Notes under the pieces: model-generated
Seen by the model: only the letters and a program-made list of their open reading frames with translations
Databases searched by the model: none
Told to the model about the DNA's origin: nothing
Shown here: in pieces, positions 8,245 through 16,573 of the stretch
Layout: every line of letters starts with the position of its first letter
How positions within the stretch are numbered: the first letter of the stretch is position 1
NCBI GenBank assembly: GCA_016713535.1
Contig: JADJOY010000021.1
Location: 166,021-230,020 of the forward strand
Origin: Deltaproteobacteria bacterium
GTDB lineage: Bacteria; JADJOY01
DNA length: 64,000 nt
Reading direction: 5' to 3'
Translations under genes and position numbers: made by a program

Positions 8245-9228
8245 GTGTCGCGCGATCCGAGCTCGAGCCGCGCCCTCCCAAGCTTGCGCCACGCGGCGCC
8301 GTGGCTCGGCGTGGTCGCGACGCTGCTCGGCGTGCTGGCCATGAGCGCGCGCGGCTACGCGCTGTCGCGCTGGGCGCAAGGACACGGGCTCGGCTGGCTG
8401 GTGTCGTGGACGATCCCCGCGGCGATGGCGCTGGTGGCGCTGCGCTACGGCCAGATCTACGAGCACCTCGGGGTCGCGGCGGCGGTGGCCAAGCCGTGGG
8501 TGGTGGTGGGCATGGTCGCCGAGGCGTGCGTGGTGCTGCTGGGCGACAGCGAGATCGAGCACTTCCACGTGCTCACCTTCGGACTGCTCGGGTTCGCGCT
8601 GGTGTGGGCGCTCGTGCCTCGCTACGGCTTCCGGCACGGCGGCGCGCTGGTGCTGCTCGTCGGGACCGCGCTCGGGCTCGCCGACGAGATGTTCCAGGGC
8701 TTCCTGCCCGATCGCGTGTACGACGGTCGTGACGTGACGATGAACGCGCTCGCGGTGGCCGCGGCGCTCGCCTTCAGTTGCCCGTTCGCGCCCCGCCTCG
8801 GCCGGCCGCCGCTCACCGTGCCGCGCGGCGTGTGGGTCGCGAGCGCGGTGCTCGCGAGCGTGGTGGCGACGAGCCTGGCGCTCGGCGCGCGTCCGCACCT
8901 CGGTCGCAAGGAGCTGATCGGGTCGTGGCAGAGCCCGGGCGAGTGCGGCGCGCTCGAGGTGCTCACGTTCCGTCGCGACGGGCGGGTGCTCTGGCAGGCG
9001 GGTGACGGGAAGGCGAGCGAAGGTGTGTGGTCACTCGACGCCAACGCCTTCGAGGCGATCCTCTCGGTCGACGCCAAGGCGTCACGGGCCGGCTCGCCGC
9101 TCGCGTCGGGTGCGTGCTCGTTCGCGCGCGCGGTGCCGGAGCGCGGCGAGATCGCGGTCTCGTCGAGCTCGCTCGCGTTGCCGCGGGGCGGGCGGGCGTG
9201 GACGCGCCACGTCGAACCGCCGCGCTGA
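8245..9228 (+). CDS. VanZ-like membrane protein with C-terminal extracytoplasmic domain
   Basis: About 327 aa from a GTG at 8245. Several hydrophobic segments span roughly residues 15-210. A VanZ-type motif near residues 145-170 (GLADEMFQGFLPDRVYDGRDVTMNALA) matches the conserved E/Q...D..D region of this family. A further transmembrane helix precedes a soluble C-terminal domain of about 110 residues resembling small lipocalin-like domains (LIGSWQSPGECGALEVLTF). VanZ-family proteins affect cell-envelope and antibiotic phenotypes; the exact reaction is unknown. It is divergent from the HD gene with 261 bases between. Confidence 0.7.
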   Translation: MSRDPSSSRALPSLRHAAPWLGVVATLLGVLAMSARGYALSRWAQGHGLGWLVSWTIPAAMALVALRYGQIYEHLGVAAAVAKPWVVVGMVAEACVVLLGDSEIEHFHVLTFGLLGFALVWALVPRYGFRHGGALVLLVGTALGLADEMFQGFLPDRVYDGRDVTMNALAVAAALAFSCPFAPRLGRPPLTVPRGVWVASAVLASVVATSLALGARPHLGRKELIGSWQSPGECGALEVLTFRRDGRVLWQAGDGKASEGVWSLDANAFEAILSVDAKASRAGSPLASGACSFARAVPERGEIAVSSSSLALPRGGRAWTRHVEPPR

Positions 9229-9233
9229 GGCGA

Positions 9234-9260
9234 CGGCCCGACCGGAGTCGGGCCCTCCGC
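9234..9260. repeat. Family-A palindromic intergenic repeat
   Basis: A GC-rich hairpin (GGCCCGACCGGAGTCGGGCC) followed by CTCCG. Related stem plus CCCTCC elements recur at 10822, 13676, 24330, 24442, 24484 and 31182. It sits between two converging genes. Confidence 0.5.
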
Positions 9261-9295
9261 AGGGAACCGGAGTCGGAGCGCGGGTGGGCGCCGCG

Positions 9296-9691
9296 CTACG
9301 ACGCCGCCGCGTCCCTGGCGGTCCGGACCTCGTCGACGACCTTGCGGATGTCGGCGATCGAGAACGGCTTGGGGATGAACTTGTAGGCGCCGTTGCGGAG
9401 CGCGTCCTCGCGCAGGTTCTGCGCCTCCTTGCCGAAGCCCGAGACCATCACCACCGGCAGCCTGGGATGCCGAGCGTGGATCTCGCGGAACGCGTCGACG
9501 CCGTTTTGCACCGGCATCATGATGTCCATGAAGACCAGGTCGAAGTCACGCTCCTCCACCTGGAGGACCGCGTCGCGACCGTTGGTCGCCATGGTCACGT
9601 CGCACTGCTGGTCGTTGAGGATGAACCGCATGAGCTCGCGGATCGTTTCCTCGTCATCCGCCACCAACACGCGGAGTTGAGCACGCGACAT
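9296..9691 (-). CDS. CheY-like single-domain response regulator
   Basis: A 131-aa stand-alone receiver domain. The phospho-acceptor pocket is intact: D12/D13, D56 (LVFMDIMMPV), S84 (VVMVSGF) and K108 (KFIPKPF). There is no output domain, so signalling must go through a partner protein, as with CheY or Spo0F-type relays. No histidine kinase is adjacent. It is a single gene transcribed away from tRNA-Ala. Confidence 0.93.
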   Translation of the reverse strand: MSRAQLRVLVADDEETIRELMRFILNDQQCDVTMATNGRDAVLQVEERDFDLVFMDIMMPVQNGVDAFREIHARHPRLPVVMVSGFGKEAQNLREDALRNGAYKFIPKPFSIADIRKVVDEVRTARDAAAS

Positions 9692-9881
9692 GCGAGGGGT
9701 TCCGGAAGGGCGCGAGCGCGGATTCGTGCCCGCGCCCGATCGGGGCTACCCTAGCACACGGTCCGGCGCGCGACGCGCCAGGCGGAGGGCGCGATCGACT
9801 CGCGGCCCTCTTGCCCGTCTCGCCGGCGCTTCGCTATGTTTCGCCGCTCGCTCGCTTCCCGAGTCGTGTGCGAGCGGACGC

Positions 9882-9956
9882 GGGGCCGTAGCTCAACTGG
9901 GAGAGCGCCTGACTGGCAGTCAGGAGGTAGAGGGTTCGACTCCTTCGGCTCCACCA
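9882..9956 (+). tRNA. tRNA-Ala (GGC anticodon), one base short in T-arm
   Basis: The acceptor GGGGCCG pairs with CGGCTCC and includes the G3-U70 pair that identifies tRNA-Ala. The anticodon stem CCTGA/TCAGG encloses loop CTGGCAG (anticodon GGC). CCA is encoded. The T-arm reads GAGGG-TTCGACT-CCTT, one base short of the normal five-base 3' strand, giving 75 nt in place of 76. A missing C in a CCC run (assembly error) is the simplest explanation. Confidence 0.9.
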
Positions 9957-9998
9957 CGGTGTCGCTTTCGCGGTGGACGCACCGCCTTCGCGTCTCTC

Positions 9999-10556
9999 AT
10001 GACGTCTCCTCACGTGGCGGTTCGGCTCGCGCGCCTGGCGGTGCTGATCGTGGGCATCGGACTCGGCGGCGTGCTCGAGGTGTGGGCGATGGGCGCGCGT
10101 GACGGAGCGTCGTCCGCGCTCACGGTGCGCGCGGTCGCGGCCGGTGGTCACGCGAGCGTCGCGAGCGGGCCCACGGCCTGGCTCGCGCGCTCCGCGGGCG
10201 AGCTCGAGCGCACCACGGCGTCGCGCTTGCCGGGCTTCGTGATGCCGTCCGAGCCCACCCAGCCGGCGATCGACTGGAGCCGCGAGGTGGTCGTGGGCGT
10301 GGCGTCGGGCGAGCGTCCGACCGGCGGCTACTCGATCGAGATCGTGTCGGCCGCGCGCCACGGCCGCACGCTCGAGGTCACGGTGCGCGAGAAGCGGCCC
10401 GACCCCGGGACGATGACCATCCAGGTGCTCACCACTCCGTGGGCGCTCGCCGCGGTCGCGGTGGATGGAGAGGTCGACCAGGTGATCGTCCGCGACGAGA
10501 AGGGCCGCGAGCTCAGGCCGTCCGAGCCCACCCGCGGCGGCCCCGCCGTCCGCTAG
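9999..10556 (+). CDS. PrcB C-terminal-like secreted protein
   Basis: A 185-aa protein starting at ATG 9999, with an N-terminal hydrophobic segment (RLARLAVLIVGIGLGGVLEVWAMG) that is a signal peptide or anchor. The C-terminal half contains REVVVGVASGERPTGGYSIEIVSA...VTVREKRPDPG, the signature of the PrcB_C protease-complex-inhibitor domain, named from the Treponema PrtP-PrcA-PrcB complex. A role in an extracytoplasmic complex is likely; the partner is unknown. The final TAG stop lies inside the left inverted repeat of the element that follows, so that insertion abuts or supplies the stop. Confidence 0.75.
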   Translation: MTSPHVAVRLARLAVLIVGIGLGGVLEVWAMGARDGASSALTVRAVAAGGHASVASGPTAWLARSAGELERTTASRLPGFVMPSEPTQPAIDWSREVVVGVASGERPTGGYSIEIVSAARHGRTLEVTVREKRPDPGTMTIQVLTTPWALAAVAVDGEVDQVIVRDEKGRELRPSEPTRGGPAVR

Positions 10557-10736
10557 CCCGGGTTATTCATGAAAGTTCGTAGCGAGGCCGCCAAGCGTCG
10601 AGCAGATTCGGGCGAACGCAGGATTTTTGGCCGCAGGCGTACTCAACAGTACGTCGAGGACCGGAAATCCGAGTACGCCCGAAGATGCCGGCGATCGGCG
10701 GCCGCAGTAGAAGGCTTCATGAATAATCCGGGCTAG
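10553..10736. mobile_element. MITE-like element with 21-bp terminal inverted repeats
   Basis: A 184-bp segment bounded by near-perfect inverted repeats: left 10553-10573 begins CTAGCCCGGGTTATTCATGA, and right 10716-10736 is its reverse complement with one mismatch. It has no coding capacity. Internal arms (AGGCGTACTC/GAGTACGCC and GGATTTTTGG/CCGGAAATCC) would fold into a long hairpin. CTAG at both outer ends may be a duplicated 4-bp target. This is the form of a non-autonomous transposon; no relative with a transposase is in the window. Confidence 0.6.
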
Positions 10737-11087
10737 GAGCCCGTTGCGCGCCGTACGCGCGACGGGCTCCCATATGCAACGTCACGATTCGTAGCGACCG
10801 GTCTCGGCGTCCCATCGGCTTCGGCGGCGACGAAGCGCCGCCCTCCAGCCCGTTCGGCGCAAGGGCGATCCAAATCGTGGTGGCCCATTTAGCGCGACCC
10901 ACCGTCCCGCGGGAGCGCGCGAGCACCAGGCGGTTCGTGGAGCGTCGGTGCTCCGTCACCGCCCCGCCGATCGAGCGCCGCCGGTGCGGAGCGAGAGGTC
11001 GCACAGGCGTAGGCCGTTGGGAGGGGCGCGCGTCGCGCGCCCGGCGATACGGGCGGGCGCGAGCGCCGCCGAGCTCGCCGATCCCTG
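10737..11087. other. Intergenic region with strong hairpin and family-A repeat
   Basis: The MITE-like element is followed directly by a 15-bp stem with a 5-nt loop at 10736-10770 (GGAGCCCGTTGCGCG / CGCGCGACGGGCTCC, one G-T wobble), without a U-tract. A family-A palindrome lies at 10822-10847 (GGCGGCGACGAAGCGCCGCC then CTCC). No gene is visible up to the end of lipA. Confidence 0.45.
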
Positions 11088-11969
11088 CTACAGCCTCGAC
11101 GCGAGCTCGTCCGCCTTGTAGGAGCTGCGCACCAGCGGCGCGGACGCGACCTCCTCGAAGCCCAGCGCGCGCGCCAGGCACCCCAGCTCCTCGAACACCG
11201 CGGGCTCCCAGAAGTGCTGCACCGGCAGGTGCTGGCGGGATGGCCGCAGGTACTGGCCGAGGGTGAGCACGCGGCAGCCGTGGTCGCGCAGGTCGCGGAG
11301 CGCCTGACGCACCTCGTCCAGGTCCTCGCCCAGCCCGAGCATGAGGCTCGACTTGGTGAGCATGCCGCGCTTCGCCGCGTGCGCGATCGCCCCCAGCGAG
11401 CGCTCGTAGCTCGCCTGCGGGCGCACCGTGCGCTGGAGCCGCGCCACGGTCTCGAGGTTGTGCGCGAGCACGTCGGGGCGCGCCTCGATCACCACGTCGA
11501 GGTGCTCGGCGCGCGCGTGGAAGTCCGGGATCAGCACCTCGATCCCCATCGAAGGCGCCGCCGCGCGCAGCGCGCGGATGGTGGCGGCCCAGTGCGCGGC
11601 GCCGCCGTCGGGCAGGTCGTCGCGGTCGACGCTGGTGAGCACCGCGTAGGTCAGGTCGAGCCCGGCGAGCAGCTCGGCGACGTGGCGCGGCTCGTCGGGG
11701 TCGAGGGGCGCCGGCCGGCCGGTCGCGACGTCGCAGAAGCCGCACGAGCGCGTGCACACGTTGCCGCCGATCATCACGGTGAGCGTGCGGCGGTTCCAGC
11801 ACTCGCCGATGTTCGGGCACGAGGCGCTCTCGCACACCGTGTGCAGGCCGAGCTCGCGGACCCGCGCCTTGAGGTCGTGGTGCCCGGGACCGGAGGCCGG
11901 CCGCACGCGCACCCACTCGGGCAGGCGCCGCGGCGGTGGCTCGGTGCCGAGCGAGACGCGGTGGCTCAC
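11088..11969 (-). CDS. lipA: Lipoyl synthase
   Basis: A 293-aa radical-SAM enzyme that inserts two sulfur atoms into protein-bound octanoyl groups to make lipoate. Both iron-sulfur cluster motifs are present: the auxiliary cluster CX4CX5C (C46, C51, C57 in CESASCPNIGEC) and the radical-SAM CX3CX2C (C72, C76, C79 in CTRSCGFC). The C-terminal RSSY serine that ligates the auxiliary cluster is present (LVRSSYKADE). The start is a GTG overlapping the lipB stop as GTGA, so the two are translationally coupled. Confidence 0.97.
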   Translation of the reverse strand: MSHRVSLGTEPPPRRLPEWVRVRPASGPGHHDLKARVRELGLHTVCESASCPNIGECWNRRTLTVMIGGNVCTRSCGFCDVATGRPAPLDPDEPRHVAELLAGLDLTYAVLTSVDRDDLPDGGAAHWAATIRALRAAAPSMGIEVLIPDFHARAEHLDVVIEARPDVLAHNLETVARLQRTVRPQASYERSLGAIAHAAKRGMLTKSSLMLGLGEDLDEVRQALRDLRDHGCRVLTLGQYLRPSRQHLPVQHFWEPAVFEELGCLARALGFEEVASAPLVRSSYKADELASRL

Positions 11970-12670
11970 GAGCGCGCCTCCACCCGGCGGTCCGGGAAGA
12001 CCTCGCACCAGCGGCGCGCCACCAGCCCGCGCACGTGCTCGAGGCTCGCGTCGACTCCCTCGAGCCGGGTGCTGGTCATCCGCACGTCCGCGAGGCCACA
12101 GGGGTGCATGAGCGCGAACGGGGTCAGGTCGTTCTCGACGTTGAGCGCGAAGCCGTGGAGCGACACGCCGTCGGTGATGCGCACGCCGATCGAGGCGATC
12201 TTGCGATCGCTCGTCCACACCCCCACGCGCCCCGGGATCGCGCACGCCTCGAGGCCGAGGTCCGCGAGGACCCGCACCAGCACCGCCTCCAGCGCGTGCA
12301 CGTAGGTGGCGGGGAAGAGCCGGCGCTCGGCGAGGGACACGATGCCGTAGCCCACGAGCTGCCCGGGGCCGTGATACGTGATCTTGCCGCCGCGGTCGGT
12401 GGGGACGACCTCGATTCGACCCAACGTGGGGTGGTCGAGCGGCCCGTCGCCGCGCAGGAACTCGGCGCCGCCGGTGCGCCCCAGCGTCACCACGGGCGGG
12501 TGCTCGAGGAGCAGCAGCGTGTCGCCGCGCTGGCCCGCGACGCGCTCGGCGTGGAGGGAACGCTGGAGCTCCCACGCGTCGCGATAGGGGATCGAGCCGA
12601 GCATCACCACGGGCTCGTCCGGCGCGATGGGCGCGGACGGCGGAGCGATCGAGGCAGGTTCGGAGGACAT
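11966..12670 (-). CDS. lipB: Octanoyl-[acyl carrier protein]:protein octanoyltransferase
   Basis: A 234-aa LipB. It transfers octanoate from ACP to lipoyl domains, the step before LipA. Family motifs are clear: LLLLEHPPVVTLGRTG, the lysine region RGGKITYHGPGQLVGYGI, SIGVRITDGVSLHGFALNV and the cysteine of HPCGLADV. Start ATG 12670 gives normal length. It forms a two-gene operon with lipA. Together they supply lipoate for pyruvate and 2-oxoglutarate dehydrogenases, fitting the nearby TCA-cycle genes. Confidence 0.96.
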   Translation of the reverse strand: MSSEPASIAPPSAPIAPDEPVVMLGSIPYRDAWELQRSLHAERVAGQRGDTLLLLEHPPVVTLGRTGGAEFLRGDGPLDHPTLGRIEVVPTDRGGKITYHGPGQLVGYGIVSLAERRLFPATYVHALEAVLVRVLADLGLEACAIPGRVGVWTSDRKIASIGVRITDGVSLHGFALNVENDLTPFALMHPCGLADVRMTSTRLEGVDASLEHVRGLVARRWCEVFPDRRVEARS

Positions 12671-12749
12671 GGAGCGTTGGCGGCGTGTGTCGACCTTGCG
12701 TAGTGTACGCAATGGCGTCCCCACGTGGGGCTCGCCCCCGCGCCCCGCC

Positions 12750-13673
12750 ATGAGCTTGCCCACCGATCCCGCCGCCACGAGCGCGCCGTCCGTGCCACCC
12801 GAGAGCGCGTGGCAGCGCTTCGCCAAGACCGTCACCGTCCTGCGCGGAGCGGGCAAGGCGCCGCTCCTCGAGCCCACCGATCCGGGGCTGCTCTTCCGCA
12901 CCACCCGCGACGCGCGCGGGCGTCCGTTCGAGCTGCGCATGGACGTCTACCGGGTGCCGGCGGGGCAGGCGAGCGACGGCACCAACTGTCTGCTGATCCA
13001 CGGCGGCTCGTTCGTCCTCGGCGATCGCGCCATGACGGCGTGCCGCTTCCTCGCCACCCGGCTGGTCGGCGAGGGCATCACGGTGGCGTCCGCCGACTAC
13101 CGGCTCACGCAGCAGAACGGGACCTTCCCGCGGCCGGTGCGGGACGTGAAGGCGGCGCTCGCGTACTGGGTGGAGAACGCCGAGCGCTTCGGCGCCGACC
13201 CGGCCAAGGTCACGCTGGTCGGCATCTCGGCCGGCGGGGCACTCTCGCTGCTCGCCCTCGGCTGGGCGGACGATCACCCGCTGCTCGCGGTTCCGGGCGG
13301 CCGTCCGCTCGCGACGCCGGGTGTGCGGCAGATGGCGTCGGTCTACGCGGTCAGCGAGTTCAGCTCGTTCACCCGCGGGATCACGCCGTGGCTGCGGCGG
13401 TGGGTCACGGGGACGTCGGATCCCGAGCGCTGGCGTGCGATGGCGCCCACGACGTCGTGCGGGTTCGACGCGCCGCTGCTGCAGATCCACGGCGACGCGG
13501 ACACCGTGGTGCCGGTCGAGCAGACGCACCGCATGGACGCCGCGCGCCGCGCCCTCGGCAAGCACGTCGAGACCCACATCTACCCGGGCGTGGCGCACGC
13601 GTTCTTCTCGTACCCGGGCTGCGAGGCCGCCGAGCGCGGCTGGTCCGACCTGATCCGCTTCGTCCGCTCCTGA
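12750..13673 (+). CDS. Alpha/beta hydrolase (HSL/esterase family)
   Basis: A 307-aa carboxylesterase-like protein. The oxyanion motif HGGSF is at about residue 85, the nucleophile elbow GISAGG (GxSxG) near residue 155, and an aspartate (GDADTVVP) and histidine (GVAHAFF) complete the triad near the C-terminus. It lacks a signal peptide, so it is probably cytoplasmic. Start ATG 12750 (MSLPTDPAATS) is chosen over an upstream ATG at 12627 that overlaps lipB antisense. It is divergent from lipBA; the substrate is unknown. Confidence 0.85.
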   Translation: MSLPTDPAATSAPSVPPESAWQRFAKTVTVLRGAGKAPLLEPTDPGLLFRTTRDARGRPFELRMDVYRVPAGQASDGTNCLLIHGGSFVLGDRAMTACRFLATRLVGEGITVASADYRLTQQNGTFPRPVRDVKAALAYWVENAERFGADPAKVTLVGISAGGALSLLALGWADDHPLLAVPGGRPLATPGVRQMASVYAVSEFSSFTRGITPWLRRWVTGTSDPERWRAMAPTTSCGFDAPLLQIHGDADTVVPVEQTHRMDAARRALGKHVETHIYPGVAHAFFSYPGCEAAERGWSDLIRFVRS

Positions 13674-13675
13674 GG

Positions 13676-13700
13676 CGGCCCGCCGGAGGCGGGCCCTCCG
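13676..13700. repeat. Family-A palindromic intergenic repeat
   Basis: GC-rich hairpin (GGCCCGCCGGAGGCGGGCC) followed by CTCCG immediately downstream of the esterase stop. It is the same layout as at 9234 and may also serve as a terminator-like fold. Confidence 0.45.
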
Positions 13701-13930
13701 AGGGTGGCGGCGCATCGGATCGGTCGAGAGCGTGCGCACCGGCTCGCCGGCAGACCGGGCACCGAGCGGCTGGAGCGCGGCCGCTCCGTCGGCCGCCAGC
13801 GCCTCGGACCGCGAATGCGCGGGCGCGGTGGCGCGCCCGTGCGGGCGCACCGGGTGTGATCGTGCCGCGCGATCCCGTCGTGCTTCCGCATCGTCGCGCG
13901 CGGCGCGCAGCTTGCTCCCTCGCACCCGCC

Positions 13931-16445
13931 ATGGGCGTCGCGAGAGAGGTGCCGCGGGCGTCCCCGGCGCGCGCGTCCGCGACGCGCTGGGCACTGCCCG
14001 CCGCCGCGCTCGCGTTCGGCGCCGGGCTGGTCGGCGGCGAGGCGCTGCACCCGCGGGCCGTGGTGCTCGCGGCGCTCGCAGCGAGCGTCGCGGCATGCAC
14101 CTGGCGCGCCCGCGAAGACCGCTCCCGCGTCGGCGCGCTGCTCGCGGGCTTCGCGATCGTCGGCCTCGCGCGCGGCGGCGCGCTGCCGCGGGAAGGGGAC
14201 GTCGAGCGCGCGGTCGCGCGCTGGCTCGATCGCGACGTGGTGGTGGTCGGCCGCGAGGTCACGCTCCCCGATGGCGCGATCGACGAGAGCCGCTTCACCC
14301 TCGACCTGGAGGCCGTGCGCGACGAGCACGGGTGGAGCCCTGTTCGCGCGTGCGTCCGCGTGGTCGCGGCGGTGCCGCCCGCGGCGCTGCGTGGCTCGCG
14401 TCGCGTCGCGCTGCGCGGGCGGCTCAGGCCGATCCGCGACAGCGGGAACCCGGGCGAGTCGCCGCGGGCGGCCGCTCTCCACCGCGCCGGGATTGCCGCC
14501 ACGCTCACCGCGCGTGACGCCGCGTGGATCGTGCCGCTCGGGCCGGCGCATCCCGGCGAGAGCGAGTCGCTCGCCGACCGTGTGTGGCGCTGGCGCGTGG
14601 CGACGGCCGCGCTCCTCGAGGCGAGTGTCCCCGCCCCCCACGCCGCGGTGCTCGAGGCGCTGCTGATCGGTCTCACCGGCGGCGTCCCGCCCGCGCTCGC
14701 CGAGGTGTTCGTGCGCACCGGGACCGCGCACGTGCTGGCGGTGAGCGGCCTCAACGTGGCGCTGGTGGTGATGGCGAGCTACTGGCCGGCGCGCTGGCTG
14801 CTGGGTGCCTCGCGGCGGCTCGCGGAGCACGGCCACGCGGCAGCGCTCGCCGCCGCCGTGGCGTTCGCGGCGGCGCTCGCCTACGTGCTGCTCGCCGGCG
14901 CGGAGGCGCCGGTGGTCCGCTCGGTCGTGGCGAGCGGCTGCGCGCTCGCGGCCACGTGGCTCGGCCGCCCCGGCGCCGCGCTCGCGAGCCTCGCGCTCGC
15001 ATTCCTCGGCATCACCGCGCTCGCGCCCGAGTCGCTGTGGTCGGTGTCCTTCCAGCTCTCGTTCCTCGCCACCGCGGGGCTGGTGCTCGCCGGCGACCGC
15101 TTCGGCCCCGGCGCCCGCGCGGGGCCGGGCAGCGACTGGGTGGCGCGTCTCGCGCGTGGCGCCCTCGAGACCACCGCGGCGACCGTGGTCGCGACCTGGG
15201 TGACGCTGCCGCTGACGGCGAGCGTGTTCGGGCGCTGGACCGCCCGGGCTCGTCGCCAACCCGCTTGCCGTGCCGCCTTTCGCCACCGCCGCGGTGCCGA
15301 TCGGGCTCGCGGGCGTGGTGTGCGCGGCGGTCGCACCGCCGCTCGCGCCGTGGGTTTTCCAGCTCGCCGAGGCGCCGGTGGCGGCGGGCCTCGGCGTGCT
15401 CGACGGCATCGCCACCTGGCACGGTCTCGACGGAACCGTGCCGCGCGCGCCCGCGCTCGTCGCCGTGCTCGCCACCGCGCTCGCTGTGGCGGCGCTGGTG
15501 GTTCCGGCGCGCCGGCACGCCCGGCTCGCGGCAGCCGCGGCGGTGGCGGTGATGCTCGGCGCCGGACTCGCGCCTCGCATCCGCGCACACCTGCGCACGG
15601 CGCCCGAGGTGACGTTCCTGGCGGTCGGCCACGGCGACGCCGCGGTGGTCTCGCTGCCCCGCGCGCGCACCTGGCTGGTCGACGCCGGTCCGGGGCTCGA
15701 GGCGCGCCGCGGTGGCGCGCCCTCGGTGGTGGTGCCGGCGCTCGGGGCGCTCGGTGCGACCCGCGTCGACGTGCTGGTCGCGAGCCACCTCCAGCTCGAT
15801 CACGTCGGCGGGCTCGGCGCGCTCCTCGAGCGCTTCGACGTCGGCGAGATCTGGCTGCCCGCGGGGGTGCCGTGCCCGAGCTGGCTCACCCGCGACCTCG
15901 AGCGCGCCGCCCGGCGCGGCACCGCGCTCGTCGAGCTGAGTGCCGCGACCGCGCCGTTCGAGCGCGACGGGTTCGCCGTGGAGGTGCTGCATCCGCCGCG
16001 GGATCCCGCCGGCCTCACCGCGAACGACGCCTCGCTGGTGCTGCGGCTACGCACTCCAGGCGGCAGCGTGCTCTTCGCGGGTGACGTCGAGCGCGAGGGT
16101 GAGCGCCTGCTGGTGGCCGCGGCCCGCGATGCCCGAGCGGACGTCCTCAAGGTGCCGCACCACGGCTCGGCCACGTCGTCGAGCTTCGCGCTCCTGCGCG
16201 CGGTGGCGCCGCGGATCGCGGTGGTGAGCGCCCCTCGCGGCTCGCTCCGTCACCCGTCGAGCGAGGTGGTCGCGCGCCTCACGGCGCTCGGGGCGCGGGT
16301 CCTCGACACCGGGCGGGACGGCGCGGTCACGGTGCGGCTCGCGCCGCCCACGCCGGCGGTGATCCGCCCGAGCCAGTCGTGCGCCGCCGTGAAACCCGCG
16401 AGCGAGGCCCTCGGCGCCACCGCGGCTGCTTCGGTGCCGCGTTGA
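13931..16445 (+). CDS. comEC: ComEC/Rec2 DNA-uptake channel (one frameshift)
   Basis: DNA internalisation protein. Frame 1 (13931 to about 15245) holds the DUF4131-like N-terminus and the Competence domain with LAVSGLNVALV (usually SGLH). Frame 2 (about 15246-16445) continues GLVANPLAVPPFATAAVPIGLAG and the C-terminal metallo-beta-lactamase domain: VGHGDAAVV, SHLQLDHVGG, HHGS. The break is in a GCCCGGG run at 15242-15248. Because both halves are fully conserved around it, a one-base indel of recent or assembly origin is more likely than decay. ComEC forms the inner-membrane channel for single-stranded DNA in natural transformation. No other com genes are adjacent. Confidence 0.85.
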
Positions 16446-16573
16446 CGAAACCCTCGAGCCTTAGCTAGGGTGCGCCGCTTACGATCCCGGAAACGATTGG
16501 GAATCGTTCGATAAAACCAGCGTTTTCGATCTTCCGCCGCGCCAGGCTCGAGTGGCCGCGGCCACCGGTTGCC

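Noticed and set aside
15246-16445. Second half of comEC as an independent metallo-beta-lactamase gene
   Set aside because: The N-terminal part still contains ComEC membrane segments continuous with the first half, so it is one gene with an indel.
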